DNA from: Streptomyces lomondensis
GTDB taxonomy: Bacteria; Actinomycetota; Actinomycetes; Streptomycetales; Streptomycetaceae
Length of the DNA: 64,000 nt
Reading direction: 5' to 3'
NCBI RefSeq assembly: GCF_014651035.1
Contig: NZ_BMWC01000011.1
Coordinates: forward strand, 124,001-188,000
The notes below the pieces were generated by a model. That model saw only the letters and a list, made by a program, of their open reading frames with translations. It was not told the DNA's origin and did no database searches. This document shows positions 61,748-64,000 of this stretch, piece by piece (position 1 is the stretch's first letter; every line of letters begins with the position of its first letter). A program made the translations under genes and the position numbers.

Positions 61748-62284
61748 GTGAATCCGAAGCCGATGCCGAAACTCAGCCGCCCGGCGCGCCGGGCCGTCCT
61801 CGTCGTCCATGTCACCGCCTCCGCGAGCTGGCTCGGGCTCACGCTCGGGCTGCTCGCCCTCGGGACCACCGCGGTCACCACCGGGTCGGCCCCGACCGTG
61901 GAGGCGTCCGTCCGGGCCATGAAGCTCTTCGCCGACTGGCTCCTGCTCCCCGTCGCGCTCCTCACGCTCCTCAGCGGTCTGGTGCTGTCGCTGGGCACGG
62001 CGTGGGGCCTGGCGCGGCACCGATGGGTCTGTACGAAGTTCTGGCTGACCCTCGCCACGACCACCGCCACGGTGTTCGCCCTGCGCCCCGGGGTGAACTC
62101 GGCGGTCACCGCCGTCGCCGCGGGCGGGCCGCTGCCCGACGCCGGTGACGTGCTGTTCGGGCCGGTCGTCTCGCTGTCCGCGTACGTCTTCATGACGGTG
62201 ATCTCCGTCCTGAAGCCGTGGGGCCTGACCAGGCGGGGAAGGCGACTGCGCACACCCGCCCGGCGCGCCCTCCAGGACGCCTGA
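61748..62284 (+). CDS. Four-helix membrane protein (DUF2269-like)
   Basis: 178 residues with four hydrophobic segments (VLVVHVTASASWLGLTLGLLALG, LLLPVALLTLLSGLVLSLGTAWGL, FWLTLATTTATVFAL, VVSLSAYVFMTVISVLKPWG). The layout resembles the DUF2269 integral membrane family. GTG 61748 or ATG 61763 could start it. Downstream TetR gene may be cotranscribed or self-controlled. Confidence 0.75.
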   Translation: MNPKPMPKLSRPARRAVLVVHVTASASWLGLTLGLLALGTTAVTTGSAPTVEASVRAMKLFADWLLLPVALLTLLSGLVLSLGTAWGLARHRWVCTKFWLTLATTTATVFALRPGVNSAVTAVAAGGPLPDAGDVLFGPVVSLSAYVFMTVISVLKPWGLTRRGRRLRTPARRALQDA

Positions 62285-62286
62285 GC

Positions 62287-62322
62287 CGTAACCGGATCCG
62301 TAACCGAATCTGTAACCGGATT
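62287..62322 (+). repeat. Three 12-bp tandem repeats upstream of TetR gene
   Basis: Units CGTAACCGGATC (62287-62298), CGTAACCGAATC (62299-62310) and TGTAACCGGATT (62311-62322), ending one base before the TetR-type palindrome. Confidence 0.75.
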
Positions 62323-62341
62323 TGCCTAAAGCTATTAGGCA
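62323..62341. promoter_or_regulatory. TetR operator-like palindrome
   Basis: TGCCTAA (62323-62329) and TTAGGCA (62335-62341) around five bases, 36 bp before the TetR start. Length and symmetry are typical of TetR-family operators. Confidence 0.72.
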
Positions 62342-62377
62342 GATGCACACTCTCTTCAGGCAGAAGGGAGTCGCCAT

Positions 62378-62965
62378 ATGGCACGGGTAGGCCTGACCGC
62401 GGAGCGTCTGACCCAGGCGGGCGCGGAACTCGCCGACGAGGTCGGCTTCGACCAGGTGACCGTCTCGGCGCTCGCCCGGCGGTTCGACGTCAAGGTCGCG
62501 AGCCTGTACTCGCACGTGAGGAACTCCCAGGACCTGAGGACCCGCATCGCCCTGCTCGCCCTCGCGGAACTCGCCGACCGGGCCGCCGACGCCCTGGCCG
62601 GACGGTCCGGCAAGGACGCGCTGACCGCCCTCGCGAACGTGTACCGCGACTACGCCCGGGAACACCCCGGCCGGTACGCCGCGGCCCAGCTGCGGCTCGA
62701 CCCGCAGACGGCGGCGGCCAGCGCCGGCGTCCGGCACGCGCAGATGACCCGGGCCCTGCTGCGCGGCTACGACCTGACGGAACCGGACCAGACCCACGCG
62801 GTCCGGCTGCTGGGCAGCGTCTTCCACGGGTACGTGAGCCTGGAACTGGGCGGCGGCTTCAGCCACAGCGCCCCCGACACCGACGTGACCTGGATCCGCG
62901 TCCTCGACGCCCTCGACACCCTGCTGCGGAACTGGCCCCCGCCCCCCACGGAACCCCAAGGCTGA
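62378..62965 (+). CDS. TetR-family transcriptional regulator
   Basis: 195 residues. N-terminal helix-turn-helix (about 5-50; LTAERLTQAGAELADEVGFDQVTVSALARRFDVKVASLYSHVRNSQDLRTRIALLAL) and a TetR_C_33-like ligand domain (WHG-type motif is absent). Ligand unknown. GAAGGGAG ribosome site. The SGNH hydrolase gene starts four bases after its stop, so the two form an operon with a shared operator upstream. Confidence 0.92.
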   Translation: MARVGLTAERLTQAGAELADEVGFDQVTVSALARRFDVKVASLYSHVRNSQDLRTRIALLALAELADRAADALAGRSGKDALTALANVYRDYAREHPGRYAAAQLRLDPQTAAASAGVRHAQMTRALLRGYDLTEPDQTHAVRLLGSVFHGYVSLELGGGFSHSAPDTDVTWIRVLDALDTLLRNWPPPPTEPQG

Positions 62966-62969
62966 CACC

Positions 62970-64000
62970 ATGCGCACCGAGCACGACTGGATCACCACCC
63001 CCCTCACCCTGGAGCTGCTGCGCGGCGCTCTCGACCTGGAGCGCACCGAGCACGGGCTGCTCCCGCACCGGCTGCCCGCCCGGGCCCGCGCCCAGAACAC
63101 CGACGCGCAGCTGGCCATGGCCGAGGCGCAGCCCTCCGGCGTCCGCCTGGCCTTCCGCACCGCCGCGACCGCCGTGGAACTGGACACGCTGCGCACCAAA
63201 CGCGACTACATCGGGGCCCCGCCCCGCCCGGACGGGCTGTACGACCTGCTCGTCGACGGCCGTCCGGCCGGCCAGGCCGCCACGACCGGCGGCAACGTCC
63301 TCACGATCGACATGGCCACCTGGAACGCCGAGCTCACGCCCGGCCCGGTCGGCACCGTCCGCTTCACCGGCCTGCCCGAGGGCGACAAGGACGTCGAGAT
63401 CTGGCTGCCGCACAACGAGACCACCGAGCTCGTCGCCCTGCGCACCGACGCGCCGGTCGAGCCCCTGCGGGACCGGGGCCGCCGGGTGTGGCTGCACCAC
63501 GGCAGTTCCATCAGCCAGGGCTCGGACGCCGCCAGCCCCACGGCCATCTGGCCCGCGATCGCCGCGTCCCTCGGCGGGGTGGAGCTGATCAACCTCGGAA
63601 TGGGCGGCAGCATGATGCTCGACCCGTTCACCGCGCGGACCATGCGGGACACCCCGGCGGACCTGATCAGCGTGAAGATCGGCATCAACATCGTCAACGG
63701 CGACGTGATGCGGCTGCGCGCCTTCGGCCCGGCCGTGCACGGTTTCCTCGACACGATCCGGGAGGGACACCCCGACACGCCGCTGCTGGTCGTCTCCTCC
63801 GTCCACTGCCCCATCCACGAGGACACGCCCGGCCCCAGCGCCCCGGACCTCGGCGAGATCGGCAAGGGCCGGCTGCGGTTCGCCGCGATGGGCGACCCGG
63901 CGGAGAAGGCCGCGGGCAAGCTCACGCTGGGCGTCATCCGCGAGGAGTTGTCCCGCATCGTGCGCCTGCGGGCGGCCGACGACCCGAACCTCCACTACCT
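62970..64000 (+). CDS. SGNH/GDSL-family hydrolase, C-terminus outside window
   Basis: At least 343 residues; the frame is open at the window end. An N-terminal beta domain (about 1-165, with TKRDYIGAPPRPDGLYDLLVDG) precedes the SGNH domain. The block I Ser is in HHGSSISQGSD (Ser180 in GSS), block II Gly in INLGMGGSMML and block III Asn in KIGINIVNG. Esterase or lipase-type activity; substrate unknown. Cytoplasmic, no signal peptide. Probably controlled by the TetR protein encoded just upstream. Confidence 0.87.
   Translation, partial: MRTEHDWITTPLTLELLRGALDLERTEHGLLPHRLPARARAQNTDAQLAMAEAQPSGVRLAFRTAATAVELDTLRTKRDYIGAPPRPDGLYDLLVDGRPAGQAATTGGNVLTIDMATWNAELTPGPVGTVRFTGLPEGDKDVEIWLPHNETTELVALRTDAPVEPLRDRGRRVWLHHGSSISQGSDAASPTAIWPAIAASLGGVELINLGMGGSMMLDPFTARTMRDTPADLISVKIGINIVNGDVMRLRAFGPAVHGFLDTIREGHPDTPLLVVSSVHCPIHEDTPGPSAPDLGEIGKGRLRFAAMGDPAEKAAGKLTLGVIREELSRIVRLRAADDPNLHY

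Overview
This window comes from a Streptomyces chromosome core. The DNA is high-GC with strong third-position GC bias, and the genes and their order are those of that genus: msiK, rlmB-cysS-ispF-ispD-carD, phoP-phoR facing phoU, gpmA, and mshA. From memory the order runs in the reverse direction of Streptomyces coelicolor loci of about SCO4198 to SCO4275. No rRNA, CRISPR array, complete insertion sequence or biosynthetic cluster was seen.

Layout. 1-6431: a secreted M1 metallopeptidase (cut by the window edge), conserved unknowns, a pentapeptide-repeat protein, an FAD oxidoreductase, a quinone oxidoreductase with a textbook SoxR box in front, and an aminoglycoside 6-phosphotransferase-like protein. 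6432-8688: a decayed integrated element bounded by tRNA-Thr and a 42-bp copy of the tRNA 3' part. It carries a secreted protein/lipoprotein pair and a frameshifted GntR-type regulator. 8788-13097: a DUF3224 gene and a WYL regulator sharing a 33-bp palindromic operator, the shared sugar-ABC ATPase msiK, an exported unknown and a sugar nucleotidyltransferase. 13171-17088: a LysR regulator with a tartrate-dehydrogenase-like / amine-oxidase / haloacid-dehalogenase operon. 17233-24889: DoxX protein, then the RlmB, CysS, IspF, IspD, CarD block and a lipoprotein. 24970-27886: the phosphate two-component system phoR-phoP facing phoU, with a Pho-box-like array between them.

28101-30438 holds a Cys-rich mini-protein, a DUF4242 (nickel-binding type) gene, acetyltransferase and DinB genes, and a broken VOC gene. 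30646-37480 is a gene-poor accessory island: Imm35/YrhB and GYD genes, broken DUF3885, an IS630 scrap, a 148-bp MITE-like inverted repeat, a membrane protein of low GC, and a GntR module resembling actinomycete integrative conjugative elements (regulator broken by one 10-bp duplication, divergent small-gene operon). The island is bordered by a duplicated hairpin plus KKK-stop tail, one copy of which is the 3' end of gpmA.

37650-54235: gpmA, MFS transporter, SnoaL-like protein, an unusual two-module histidine kinase with its NarL regulator, a secreted DUF5707 protein, AraC and DUF2000 genes, YbjN-mshA (mycothiol synthesis), a RibD-type reductase, a methyltransferase, an NlpC/P60 hydrolase, a PP2C-type response regulator, DUF2516, an HBHA-like coiled-coil protein and an XRE regulator with a strong palindromic operator. 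54642-64000 is accessory-like again: MFS pump, a deoxyribosyltransferase-like/Nudix/NrtR fusion, a mycothiol-dependent isomerase-type protein, decayed DUF6817 and LysR genes, VOC, GNAT and methyltransferase genes, a TetR regulator with its operator, and an SGNH hydrolase cut by the window end.
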